A DNA stretch of 64,000 nt from Thiohalocapsa sp. Lineage in GTDB: Bacteria > Pseudomonadota > Gammaproteobacteria > Chromatiales > Chromatiaceae. Shown in pieces: positions 36,708 through 46,670 of the stretch. The stretch spans positions 1 through 64,000 of the forward strand of contig JANQFX010000051.1 in the NCBI GenBank assembly GCA_028277725.1, given 5' to 3'. Made by a program: the position numbers and the translations under genes. Within the stretch, counting starts at the first letter, position 1, and the number at the start of each line of letters is the position of its first letter. The notes beneath the pieces were generated by a model. The model ran no database searches. It saw only the letters and a list, made by a program, of their open reading frames with translations, and was not told the DNA's origin.

Positions 36708-38748
36708 GCCCAAGCGCACCCGACCTATGGATCCCGCGGCGGAGGTCCCGTGCCAGCGCCAAATCGCCGCGGCCCTGCTCATCTTTGCTGTCGCGGCGCT
36801 GCCGCTGCTGCCGGCGCTGGACGCACGGATCGGCGTCTTCATCGCCGCAGTGATCGCGCTCCGGGCGCTCGTCATCCGCTTCCCCCGCCTGCAGCCCGGC
36901 ATGCCCGTGCTGGTGCTGCTGACCGCGGCCGGTGGACTGAACGTGGTCGACGCCTACCGCGGCATCGCCGGCCAAGCGCCGGGCACGGCACTGCTGCTGT
37001 CCATGGTGGCGCTGAAGCTATTGGAGGCGCGAGGCAAACGCGACCTGCGGGTGATGCTGCTGGTGCTCGGATTCGTGCTGGTGGTGCAGTTCCTGTTCGA
37101 CGACTCGATGTGGCGCGCGCTGCTGATGGTGGCGGTGCTGATCGCGAGCTTCGCGTTGCTGCGCGACCTCAACCTTCCGGCGCCGCCGCCAGGCACCCTG
37201 CCCCGCGCCACCACGGGCCTGCGAAGCGCCGGCGTCATGGCCGCCCAGGCGCTGCCGCTGGCGTTGGTACTGTTCGTCTTTTTCCCGCGCCTCGATGCGC
37301 CCCTATGGGACCTCGGCCTCGACAACGCCTATGCCATCACCGGGCTCAAGGACTGGCTGGAACCGGGCTCGGTGAAGGATCTGGTGGTCTCCGGCGAGGA
37401 GGTGATGCGCGTTCGCTTCGACACCGAGCCCGGCATCCCCGTCGAGGAGATGTACTGGCGTGGTCCGGTGCTCTGGCACACCAGTGGCAACCGCTTCCTG
37501 CCCGCCTCGGCCGGGGCCTTTCCCGAAGCGATGGCCGCGGTCGAGCCGCTGTCGGAGCCACTCGTCTATACCGTCCTACTGGAGCCGAGCGACCAGCACT
37601 GGATCACCGCGCTCGACGCGCCGCTGGAGGCGCCTCGACGGGCACGGTTGACCGCGGACCTGCAGGTGCTCGCCGACCAAGCCATCGCCGAGCGTCGGCT
37701 CTTCCGCCTGCGTTCCGCCATGGACTATCGGGTGGCGAACATCAGCCTGGACGAGGAACTGGCCGCGTTGGAACTGCCCGATACGGTCACGCCGAGGATG
37801 CAAGCACTGGTGCAGGACTGGACCCGAGACGAACCGGCGCCGGAGGAGGTCGTCCGCCGGGCGCTCGCCTTCTACAACGAGCAGCCCTTTCGCTATTCGC
37901 TGCTGGCGCCCGACATGGGGCCGCGGCCCATGGACGCCTTTCTGTTCGAGGAACGGGTGGGCTTCTGCGAGCACTATGCCGCGAGTTTCACGCTGCTGAT
38001 GCGCATGGCCGGCATTCCGACGCGCATCGTGCTCGGTTACCTCGGCGGCGAGCGCAATCCCTACAGCAACGACCTCCTGATCCGCCAGTCCGACGCCCAC
38101 GCCTGGACCGAGGTCTGGCTGGAGGGCAAGGGCTGGACCCGCGTCGACCCCACCGCCGCGGTGGCCCCGGAGCGGGTGGACCAGGATAGGCGCCTGTCCA
38201 ACATGGGTGCCGGCGCACCGGTGCGATTCCGGCTCGACGACACCTCGACGGTCGGCCGTGCGATCTACAACCTGCACCTGGCAGCGCAGGCCTTCAACGT
38301 CGCCTGGCGGCGCTGGGTCGTGGGCTTCTCCAGCATGCAACAGCAGGACATAGTCCGCGGACTGGGGCTGGAGCGGCTGCGCGAGTTCGGTTTGGTGGTG
38401 CTGATGGCCGTGGGGAGCATCGGCATCATGCTCGCCTGGGGCCTCTGGCTGGCGAGGCCGCGGGCGCCGTCCGATCCGGTCGTCGCGGCGTACCAGACCT
38501 TCCAGCGGCGCCTGCGGCAAAGGGATGCGACCCTCGCCCGCCGAGCCGGCGAGGGACCGCTGGATCACCTGGTCCGCCTGCGGCGCCGCAGTCCGGAGTT
38601 GGCCGCGGCGGCGAAGGACATCGTCGATGCCTATGTGAGGCTGCGCTATGCAGATACGCCCGTGACAGACGCCGCGACGGCGCGGCTGCGGCGACTCGTG
38701 CAGGGCTTTCGGCCGCGGCCGGGCCGCATGGACAGGGTGAGGCAGTAG
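36700..38748 (+). CDS. TgpA-like transglutaminase membrane protein
   Basis: The 682-residue protein has five or six N-terminal membrane helices (about residues 20-200), a periplasmic transglutaminase-like domain, one more helix (FGLVVLMAVGSIGIMLAWGL) and a cytosolic DUF4129-like tail. The Cys-His-Asp triad is visible in RVGFCEHYAASFTLLMRMAG, SDAHAWTEVW and WTRVDPTAAV. TgpA of Pseudomonas is an essential periplasmic transglutaminase; the substrate is unknown. The ATG at 36700 overlaps the DUF58 gene by eight bases, giving tight coupling. Confidence 0.92.
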   Translation: MPRPKRTRPMDPAAEVPCQRQIAAALLIFAVAALPLLPALDARIGVFIAAVIALRALVIRFPRLQPGMPVLVLLTAAGGLNVVDAYRGIAGQAPGTALLLSMVALKLLEARGKRDLRVMLLVLGFVLVVQFLFDDSMWRALLMVAVLIASFALLRDLNLPAPPPGTLPRATTGLRSAGVMAAQALPLALVLFVFFPRLDAPLWDLGLDNAYAITGLKDWLEPGSVKDLVVSGEEVMRVRFDTEPGIPVEEMYWRGPVLWHTSGNRFLPASAGAFPEAMAAVEPLSEPLVYTVLLEPSDQHWITALDAPLEAPRRARLTADLQVLADQAIAERRLFRLRSAMDYRVANISLDEELAALELPDTVTPRMQALVQDWTRDEPAPEEVVRRALAFYNEQPFRYSLLAPDMGPRPMDAFLFEERVGFCEHYAASFTLLMRMAGIPTRIVLGYLGGERNPYSNDLLIRQSDAHAWTEVWLEGKGWTRVDPTAAVAPERVDQDRRLSNMGAGAPVRFRLDDTSTVGRAIYNLHLAAQAFNVAWRRWVVGFSSMQQQDIVRGLGLERLREFGLVVLMAVGSIGIMLAWGLWLARPRAPSDPVVAAYQTFQRRLRQRDATLARRAGEGPLDHLVRLRRRSPELAAAAKDIVDAYVRLRYADTPVTDAATARLRRLVQGFRPRPGRMDRVRQ

Positions 38749-38765
38749 ACTGGCAACCGTCCCAG

Positions 38766-38787
38766 CCCGCCGCGGAGGTGCGGCGGG
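38766..38787. terminator. Hairpin between convergent transglutaminase and ppa genes
   Basis: CCCGCCGC and GCGGCGGG form a perfect 8-bp stem around the loop GGAGGT, filling the 40-base gap between two convergent genes. Neither side has a T-run, so it is a bidirectional terminator-like or mRNA-protecting hairpin and not a textbook intrinsic terminator. Confidence 0.45.
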
Positions 38788-38788
38788 A

Positions 38789-39337
38789 TCAGAAGTTCGG
38801 CTTCTCGGGCGCCTCGTCGAACATGCGCACGCTGGCCATGATCTCCTCTCGGGCCTCCTCGCGGCCGCCCCAGCCGTCGACGCGCACCCACTTGCCCTCA
38901 TCGAGGTCCTTGTAGTGTTCGAAGAAGTGGGCGATCTGGTCCAGCAGGTGCGGCGGCATATCGCGGAAGCTGGTGATGTTGCGGAAGCCCTTGAACAACT
39001 TGTCGATGGGTAGCGCCAGGATCTTGGCGTCGTCGCCTGACTCGTCGGTCATTTTCAGTACACCGATCGGGCGGCACTGGATGACCGAGCCGGAGATCAG
39101 CGGATAGGGCGTGACCACCATGACGTCCACCGGGTCGCCGTCCGACGACAGCGTGTGGGGCACATAGCCGTAGTTGCAGGGGTAGTGCATGGCCGTCGAC
39201 ATGAAGCGGTCGACGAACATCGCGCCGGTCGCCTTGTCCATCTCGTACTTGACGGGCTCCGCGTGGGACGGGATCTCGATGATGACGTTGATCTCGCTCG
39301 GAATATTGTCGCCGCGGGTAACGCGTTGCAGGTCCAT
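38789..39337 (-). CDS. ppa: Inorganic pyrophosphatase (soluble, family I)
   Basis: The 182-residue enzyme hydrolyses pyrophosphate to phosphate. The family I signature is intact: [28 protein letters not shown], the metal site [10 protein letters not shown] and the later [15 protein letters not shown] stands directly before the ATG. A second, membrane-bound pyrophosphatase is encoded just upstream on the same strand but separated by a strong terminator, so the two are probably controlled independently. Confidence 0.97.
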   Translation of the reverse strand: MDLQRVTRGDNIPSEINVIIEIPSHAEPVKYEMDKATGAMFVDRFMSTAMHYPCNYGYVPHTLSSDGDPVDVMVVTPYPLISGSVIQCRPIGVLKMTDESGDDAKILALPIDKLFKGFRNITSFRDMPPHLLDQIAHFFEHYKDLDEGKWVRVDGWGGREEAREEIMASVRMFDEAPEKPNF

Positions 39338-39500
39338 GGGGACTCCTATCGTTTTGGGCTTCAGGCCCGCGGTACCCGATGGGGCGCGGCCTGGCAGTGT
39401 ACGGAAGTTGATCGCGGATTCTAACGCAGGTGCAGCAAAATCGGTGCGAGATCCGCCGGGCCGAGGATTCGCACCCCCCGGGGTTGACGATCTGCAAGCG

Positions 39501-39563
39501 AAAACGGCCCGCACATTGGACCCGAAGAGCATTCGCCTCTGTCGGGTCCGCTATGCGGGCCGT
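39501..39563 (-). terminator. Rho-independent terminator of hppA
   Basis: On the minus strand ACGGCCCGCA pairs with TGCGGGCCGT and, inside a small internal loop, GGACCCGA pairs with TCGGGTCC. The stem ends with CCGTTTTCGC, giving a four-T run. It lies about 65 bases after the hppA stop and before ppa, both on the minus strand. Confidence 0.8.
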
Positions 39564-39628
39564 CCACGCTGGGGCCGAACCGATGATCAAGCCTCGTGCG
39601 CTGACGACTCGACCAGGTTCGAGGGGAG

Positions 39629-41707
<2,079 letters not shown>

Positions 41708-42540
41708 CCGACTCTCCTCCTCACTCAATTTGTCGTGGGCAGTGGCGGGTGCCTCGTGGCAGCGGTTCCTTGGCCGACGCGGATCGCGCCCGGTCCACTG
41801 TTGGGCCGGTGTCGGCCCCTGTCGGCGGCCGCCGTCGCCCCGTGCGGGGCGTGGCGGACGATGGTTTTCTGTTCTTCTTCGGGGTGTTTACAAAACCCTA
41901 TCGCCGGGGCCTATAAACGCGGAATCGGAAGAGCCTGGTCTCCCGATTCCTCCTGTTTGTCGGCTGTTCGCCTACAACATGGCGGCGTATCCATGAGCCG
42001 CACCTGGGTGTTTACCATGTGTGAACACCCCTCCAGAGAGACGATGAAAAACGGGTTTCCTGCCCATTTCCAGCACGCAAAGCGAAAAGGCCATTTCCAC
42101 TTTGCTTCATTCTCAGCAGCTTACGCTGCCAAAAATGGCGGGGCTTCCTGTCCCGTACGGAAAGCGCCCATGAATCAGCGTTTCCCTAGTTGCGCGCTCG
42201 GCGCGGGGTCGTCGCGCCACTCGGAATGTTGTTTCAGTGGGGCCGGAAAAGCAAGGAATCCCCGCGAGGTCCTCGGCGGAGTGGCTTGCGCTGGCCCATT
42301 CCGCATGCCGGCCGAACTCCGGCACGCACTCCAAAGCCGCGGCAGAGTGCAAGCATCACAGCATCTAGACGATTGGAAACGCGAATCTGCCGCGACTTCC
42401 CTACAACCGAGCGTGGACATAGCGCCGCGGAGTGCCGATGATTGGTGGCCGAGCTGCACCTTCGCGTTCGCCTATCGACGCGACGCCGGGTCGGCTCCGC
42501 TATTTCCATCCCATGCCCATCGTCGAATCGGAGCCTTTTC
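41708..42540. other. Gene-poor stretch between hppA and the MscS gene
   Basis: This 833-base divergent region holds no convincing gene. The part from about 42000 to 42200 is visibly less GC-rich than its surroundings. It has GGGTGTTTAC at 41882-41891 and again at 42006-42015, the second copy being one arm of a palindrome, a perfect GGAATCGG/CCGATTCC inverted repeat at 41921-41950, and several short repeats of CCATTTCCA type. One plus-strand frame is open across it (from ATG 42044, MKNGFPAHFQHAKRKGHF), but its composition does not look like a protein. Promoters for both flanking genes should be here. Confidence 0.5.
42006..42030. promoter_or_regulatory. Operator-like palindrome upstream of the MscS gene
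   Basis: GGGTGTTTAC and GTGAACACCC form ten-base arms around CATGT with a single mismatch. The left arm is repeated exactly 124 bases upstream at 41882. Two spaced copies of a half-site in a divergent promoter region suggest a regulator-binding site. No regulator gene is adjacent. Confidence 0.4.
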
Positions 42541-44466
42541 ATGCCCTTACCCGCTTTCATGCCCTTACCCGCTCGCTCGCGCTGGCCTTGGCGTGGCCTC
42601 TCGCGCCTGTCGGTTGCGTTATTCACCCTGCTCTCGACCACCATGGTCGTGCTCGCCGCCGAGGAGGCGACCGATGCGCCGGAGCCGGAGGCCGTCACGT
42701 CCGGTGATCCCGCCATCCCCACCGGCGAGCTCAGGCTGCTGCTCGTGCCGCTGACCAAGGACGAGCTGATCGTCGAGGCCGATGCCTGGCAGGCGCTGGT
42801 GCAGGACAAGGCGGAGGAGATCGCCCGTGCCGAGATCGCGGTCAAGCGCCGGAACCAGGAAATCGCCCTGACCAAGGAGATCGAGGCAAAGGCGGAGCAG
42901 GCGAAGGAGCAGCTCGAGGACGTCACCGCAACGGTCAAGGCGGCGAAGGAATCCGGCGACGCCACCGCCGTCGCCGAGGCGGAACGGGCCGCGGCCGAGG
43001 CACAGAAAGACGTCGCCGAGGTCACCGAATCCGTGCGAGAGGCGCAGGAGGCCAATGAGCGTACGGCAGAAATGACCGGCGAGGTCGACAGCAGCACCGC
43101 CGAGGGCCTGTCCGATACCGAAGACGCGGCGGAAAAGACCAGCGAGGCCGTCGAGCGCGTTCAGGACGCGATGAAGGAGTTAGACACCGAGGACACCGAC
43201 AGCATGAGGGTGGCCGCCGATGAGGCCGAGACCGCCGCCGCGGAGGCCACCGAGGCCGCTGAGATCACCGCGGTCGCGGCAGCCGAAACGAGCGCGCAGG
43301 CCGAGGCGGCAGCCGCCATCGGCGCTGCGATGGATGAGAGCCGGGACGCCAAACGCGCCGCCAAGGCCGAGCTGCTGGAGACGGTGAACCAACTGCGCGA
43401 AGAGCGCGTGTTGCTGGTCGACAACCTCCGCACCGTCATCGATGCCCTGGACGCCAAGACCGACGAGGGCGACGGTGCCACCCAAGGCTTGATCAAGGAC
43501 TACCGTCTCTACATCAACGCCATCAGCGGGCTCACCGTCGACGTCCAAGACGCCACCTCGGCCTGGTCCGCCCTCTCCGGTTGGGCCATGTCCGAGGAGG
43601 GCGGTCTGCGCTGGGCCAAGAACATCGCCATGTTCCTCGGCATCCTGATCCTTGCCCGTATCCTGGCCGGCATCGTGCGCGGCGCCGTGGGCCGCGCGGT
43701 GCGTCGGCTGGAGTTGCCGACACTGCTGCGGGACTTCCTCGGCGGCGCCGCCTATTGGGTGATCCTGATCGGCGGTCTACTGATGGCCCTGTCCGCCCTG
43801 GAGGTCAGCATGGGGCCGCTGCTCGCGATGGTCGGTGCCGCCGGCTTCATCGTCGCCTTCGCCATGCAGGACTCGCTGTCGAACTTCGCCAGCGGTCTGA
43901 TGATCCTGTTCTTCCGGCCCTTCGACACCGGCGACGTGGTCGAGGCCGGCGGCGTCTCGGGTACCGTCGAATCCATGAACCTGGTCGCGACCACCGTCAA
44001 GACCTTCGACAACAAACGCATGATCGTGCCGAACAACAAGATCATCGGCGACGTCATCACCAACGCCACCGGCGTGCCCACGCGCCGCGTCGACATGGAG
44101 TTCGGCATCGGCTACGACGACGACATCGACCGCGCCCAGGAGATCCTCACCGAGATCGTCGGCAGCCACCCGCAGGTCCTGTCCGACCCCGCGCCGACCA
44201 TCCGGCTCAACACCCTCGCGGACTCCTCCGTCAACTTCATCGTGCGGCCCTGGAGCCGCACTGCCGACTACTGGGGCGTCTACTGGGACATCACGCGCGA
44301 GGTCAAGCGCCGCTTCGACGCCGAAGGCATCGGCATCCCCTACCCGCAGCAGGATGTGCACCTGCACATCGCCGACAAGGAAGCCGCCCAAAAGGCCCTG
44401 GGGCACCCGGATATGGCGCCCACCCAGTCCAGGCCCGTGCAACAGCCCATGGATAGCGGCGAGTGA
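42541..44466 (+). CDS. MscS-family mechanosensitive channel with long coiled-coil N-terminal domain
   Basis: The 641-residue protein has a signal-type helix (about residues 18-40), a periplasmic, Ala/Glu-rich coiled-coil region (about 75-300), then three membrane helices (360-380, 403-423, 428-445) and the MscS core: GAAGFIVAFAMQDSLSNFAS, FFRPFDTGDVVEAGGVSGTV and NKRMIVPNNKIIGDVITN. The channel opens under membrane tension during osmotic downshock. The large coiled coil is unusual and might sense the cell wall. The first 18 bases of the gene are tandemly duplicated except for the last two, giving MPLPAF-MPLPA; ATG 42541 has the better ribosome site. Confidence 0.93.
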   Translation: MPLPAFMPLPARSRWPWRGLSRLSVALFTLLSTTMVVLAAEEATDAPEPEAVTSGDPAIPTGELRLLLVPLTKDELIVEADAWQALVQDKAEEIARAEIAVKRRNQEIALTKEIEAKAEQAKEQLEDVTATVKAAKESGDATAVAEAERAAAEAQKDVAEVTESVREAQEANERTAEMTGEVDSSTAEGLSDTEDAAEKTSEAVERVQDAMKELDTEDTDSMRVAADEAETAAAEATEAAEITAVAAAETSAQAEAAAAIGAAMDESRDAKRAAKAELLETVNQLREERVLLVDNLRTVIDALDAKTDEGDGATQGLIKDYRLYINAISGLTVDVQDATSAWSALSGWAMSEEGGLRWAKNIAMFLGILILARILAGIVRGAVGRAVRRLELPTLLRDFLGGAAYWVILIGGLLMALSALEVSMGPLLAMVGAAGFIVAFAMQDSLSNFASGLMILFFRPFDTGDVVEAGGVSGTVESMNLVATTVKTFDNKRMIVPNNKIIGDVITNATGVPTRRVDMEFGIGYDDDIDRAQEILTEIVGSHPQVLSDPAPTIRLNTLADSSVNFIVRPWSRTADYWGVYWDITREVKRRFDAEGIGIPYPQQDVHLHIADKEAAQKALGHPDMAPTQSRPVQQPMDSGE

Positions 44467-44624
44467 GTCGCGCGCCGGCCGTCGTCGCACTGAGGTGATG
44501 GCGAACTGAGCGACGGGGCCTGCGGGTGCCCGTCGTCGTTTCGGGGCTCGCGCCGCTGCCGCGCTTTGCCGTTGCAGTCGGGCTGCGGGCCCGGTCCCAC
44601 AGACAGGATCGGATGCTGCGGGAG

Positions 44625-45032
44625 CTAGAGCGGCAACACCGACAGGAACAACAATAGGAGGAAGGCGAGGATGCCGATCCAGTCGAAGATGCGGCGCACG
44701 CGCCGATGTGACCTGCGCAACCGCTCGACCGCAACCGGCAGGGCGGCGTCGTCCGCCAGGTCGGGGGAGAGGTAGGTCCGCTGATGGCGCAGGTCGATAG
44801 CGTCCAAGACGGCGGCGGCCTGCGGCATGGACGCGCGGTAGACGTGCCGATCCGGATCCAGCAGGCTCCGGTGGAGGCCCTGGTGGAAGTGCATCACGGC
44901 GGCGTCCAGGTCGGAGAATCGCACGATGATGGGGACCTCCGCACCGCCGGCGGGCGGAACGGCGGCCTCGTGAAGGCACACCGCATCCGACGGGGTGCGA
45001 CAGGGGGTCAGGTAGAGATAGCCCGAGCGCAT
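44625..45032 (-). CDS. Small tail-anchored protein of unknown function
   Basis: The 135-residue product is soluble for most of its length and ends in a hydrophobic helix (IFDWIGILAFLLLLFLSVLPL) preceded by many arginines (VERLRRSHRRVRR), so it is probably anchored by its C-terminus with the bulk in the cytosol. The soluble part contains IIVRFSDLDAAVMHFHQGLH and LLDPDRHVYRASMPQAAAVL. I do not recognise a family. It is convergent with the MscS gene and stands 158 bases from it. Confidence 0.65.
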   Translation of the reverse strand: MRSGYLYLTPCRTPSDAVCLHEAAVPPAGGAEVPIIVRFSDLDAAVMHFHQGLHRSLLDPDRHVYRASMPQAAAVLDAIDLRHQRTYLSPDLADDAALPVAVERLRRSHRRVRRIFDWIGILAFLLLLFLSVLPL

Positions 45033-45249
45033 GGGCGCTAGGCAGTCAGCAGCGCCTGACGGCGGGAAACGTCGAGCGCTTGGGGAAGCGCGAGCCTCGG
45101 TCGGACCCGAGCGGGCCGACCCCTTGGCGCCATGGCGATGGCGCTTGTGGGCATGGCGCCTCTAGGAAGGACGCGTTCGGAGCTGCACGCGCTTGTCTCA
45201 TGCGGCCGTTAGGTGGCGACCGCCTGTCCAAGGTCGAGGTCGGTCGTGA

Positions 45250-45438
45250 TCAGGCCGCTGCGGACGACAGCTCCCAATTGGCGATGCGGATCATTTCCAT
45301 GATTTCGCGCGCGATGGGTGAGGACGCCGTGGGATGAAAAGCCTCGCCGCGTTGCCAGGCCGCCTCGGCATCGGCCGCGACGGTGTGGAGTCCCTGTCGG
45401 CGAAGTTCCCAAACGGCTCTGTCTTGATAACCTTTCAT
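45250..45438 (-). CDS. 62-residue conserved-looking small protein
   Basis: The ORF reads MKGYQDRAVWELRRQGLHTV, then ADAEAAWQRGEAFHPTASSP and IAREIMEMIRIANWELSSAA. It is predicted helical, with two tryptophan-containing patches and no membrane segment. A purine-rich GCAGGGGGCAG lies about eight bases upstream. The composition looks like a real protein, but no family is recognised. It lies next to direct repeats at 45454-45546. Confidence 0.5.
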   Translation of the reverse strand: MKGYQDRAVWELRRQGLHTVAADAEAAWQRGEAFHPTASSPIAREIMEMIRIANWELSSAAA

Positions 45439-45801
45439 TGGTCTGCCCCCTGCTTACAACTGAGCGGACGTGTCGTTTTTGCGATACGCTGCGAGTAGTT
45501 CGTTGTACTTGAGCAACACACCCAGGACTTATAACCGAGCGGCCGTCTGAGGATAGCGTTGTTTTCGTTTCCAACGGGCTACACTTCGAGCATAGAGCAA
45601 GCCGCGAGAAGCGCCATGGGTAGTTGCCCCGTATCGAATCGGCAACAACCGCGCAGGGATGCCGGACTTCGTCTATATCGCAATCATGAAATGGTAGGTC
45701 GCCCCGCATAATTCCGGTAAGTGGGCCGTCTCCAGCGAAGGTCCAAGCCCGCGGGATCATTTCCCCGGCTCTCAGCACTCAGCAGCAGGAGCATCTAGCC
45801 G
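45439..45801. other. Intergenic region with direct repeats
   Basis: No gene was recognised in these 363 bases. The left part holds two similar units (listed separately). The remainder has no clear structure apart from some AT-richer stretches (for example CATAATTCC near 45708) compatible with promoters for the flanking divergent genes. Confidence 0.4.
45454..45546. repeat. Two direct repeats, TTAYAACYGAGCGGMCGT
   Basis: TTACAACTGAGCGGACGT (45454-45471) and TTATAACCGAGCGGCCGT (45529-45546) differ at only three positions and lie 75 bases apart. They precede the start of the small gene at 45438 on the minus strand. They may be regulator sites or ends of a decayed small mobile element. Confidence 0.55.
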
Positions 45802-46224
45802 ATGGCCTACAGAACCGCCCAACCCAGCCCCGTCGCGCTGGGCATCATTCTCGTCGGCGCCGCCTATTCCTTCGCGGTGTCTGTAGTGCCACACTTCGAC
45901 TCCGCCCATCGCCTGCTCGGTCTACCCTTCGCCGCGAGCCTTGCGCTGTATGGCCTCTACGCCGTGATCGCATGGCTGACGCCGGCGGCGATCGCAGACG
46001 CGTTGGGGATCCGGCTGCTTGCCCTGCACCTGGTGATGGGGATTCTGCTTCGCAGCTCCATCGCGCCGGCAGAGGTCGCTGGCCTGCTGGCCCTGGTGCC
46101 CGTCCTGCTGATCGTCTACGCCCTCATCGACACCCATCTGAGACTGCGCCAGAGTGGCGCCAACGCGCGGTCCGATCAGGGCCCCGGAACCGATGATTCC
46201 GCGGCGGTGGACGCGGGTTCGTAA
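45802..46224 (+). CDS. Small integral membrane protein, unknown function
   Basis: The 140-residue protein has four predicted membrane helices: about residues 10-28 (PVALGIILVGAAYSFAVSVV), 41-62, 66-86 and 89-109 (VAGLLALVPVLLIVYALID). The C-terminal 25 residues are polar. No enzymatic motif is visible. AGCAGCAGGAG stands just before the ATG. The following CPXCG-type gene begins about 27 bases after the stop and may be co-translated. Confidence 0.68.
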   Translation: MAYRTAQPSPVALGIILVGAAYSFAVSVVPHFDSAHRLLGLPFAASLALYGLYAVIAWLTPAAIADALGIRLLALHLVMGILLRSSIAPAEVAGLLALVPVLLIVYALIDTHLRLRQSGANARSDQGPGTDDSAAVDAGS

Positions 46225-46250
46225 TCTCAGACGGCCTCAGGATCAGACCG

Positions 46251-46445
46251 CTGGAACTCCTGCGCGAACACGATGCGTCCTGCCCCTGGTGCGGGGAGCC
46301 CGTTGAGCTCAGCATCGATTGCAGCTACGGCGACCATGTGACAGTGGAGGATTGTGCCGTGTGTTGCGCGCCCATCCGGGTTGACGTGCGCTTCTCGCCC
46401 TCCAGCGGCGAGCCGATGATCGAGCTTCGCCGGGAAATCGATTGA
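46251..46445 (+). CDS. CPXCG-motif cysteine-rich protein, start codon unclear
   Basis: The frame encodes ASCPWCGEPVELSIDCSYGD, then VEDCAVCCAPIRVDVRF, and ends at LRREID. The CPWCG, DCS and DCxVCCxPI cysteines match the small CPXCG zinc-binding family (about 60 residues). No ATG, GTG or TTG occurs in frame before the motif; the listed start is a CTG at 46251 behind CCTCAGG. Either CTG is used, or the 5' end has been lost or miscalled by a sequencing error. Function in this family is unknown. Confidence 0.6.
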   Translation: MELLREHDASCPWCGEPVELSIDCSYGDHVTVEDCAVCCAPIRVDVRFSPSSGEPMIELRREID

Positions 46446-46670
46446 CGGGGGCCAGTGGTGAAAGGCGCTACGGGCTTTGGCGGGGTCTGGCCCTAGGCCA
46501 GGCTGAGGCGGTGAGCCGGTCGCGTCACCTGCCCTCAGCTCCCGATCGCCGGGCCTCCTGACGTCGGCCCGATTCACGGACGTGGGGCAAGGAGCCTGCG
46601 GCGCCTAATGGGGGTGTTGGCCCTTGGCAAGCGCCGCCTAGGCGGCCGGCACCCGGCTTGCGAAGGCCAT

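Noticed and set aside
42230-42280. GTTTCAGTGGGGCCGGAAAAGC as a CRISPR-type repeat
   Set aside because: It occurs only once in the window.
42044-42540. Open plus-strand frame starting MKNGFPAHFQHAKRKG
   Set aside because: It runs on into the MscS gene in another frame, has no domain-like sequence and unusual composition; kept only as part of the gene-poor region.
46633-46646. GCCGCC-TA-GGCGGC palindrome in the convergent gap
   Set aside because: A 14-base self-complementary site without a usable loop or T-run; too weak to call a terminator and easily expected by chance in such GC-rich DNA.
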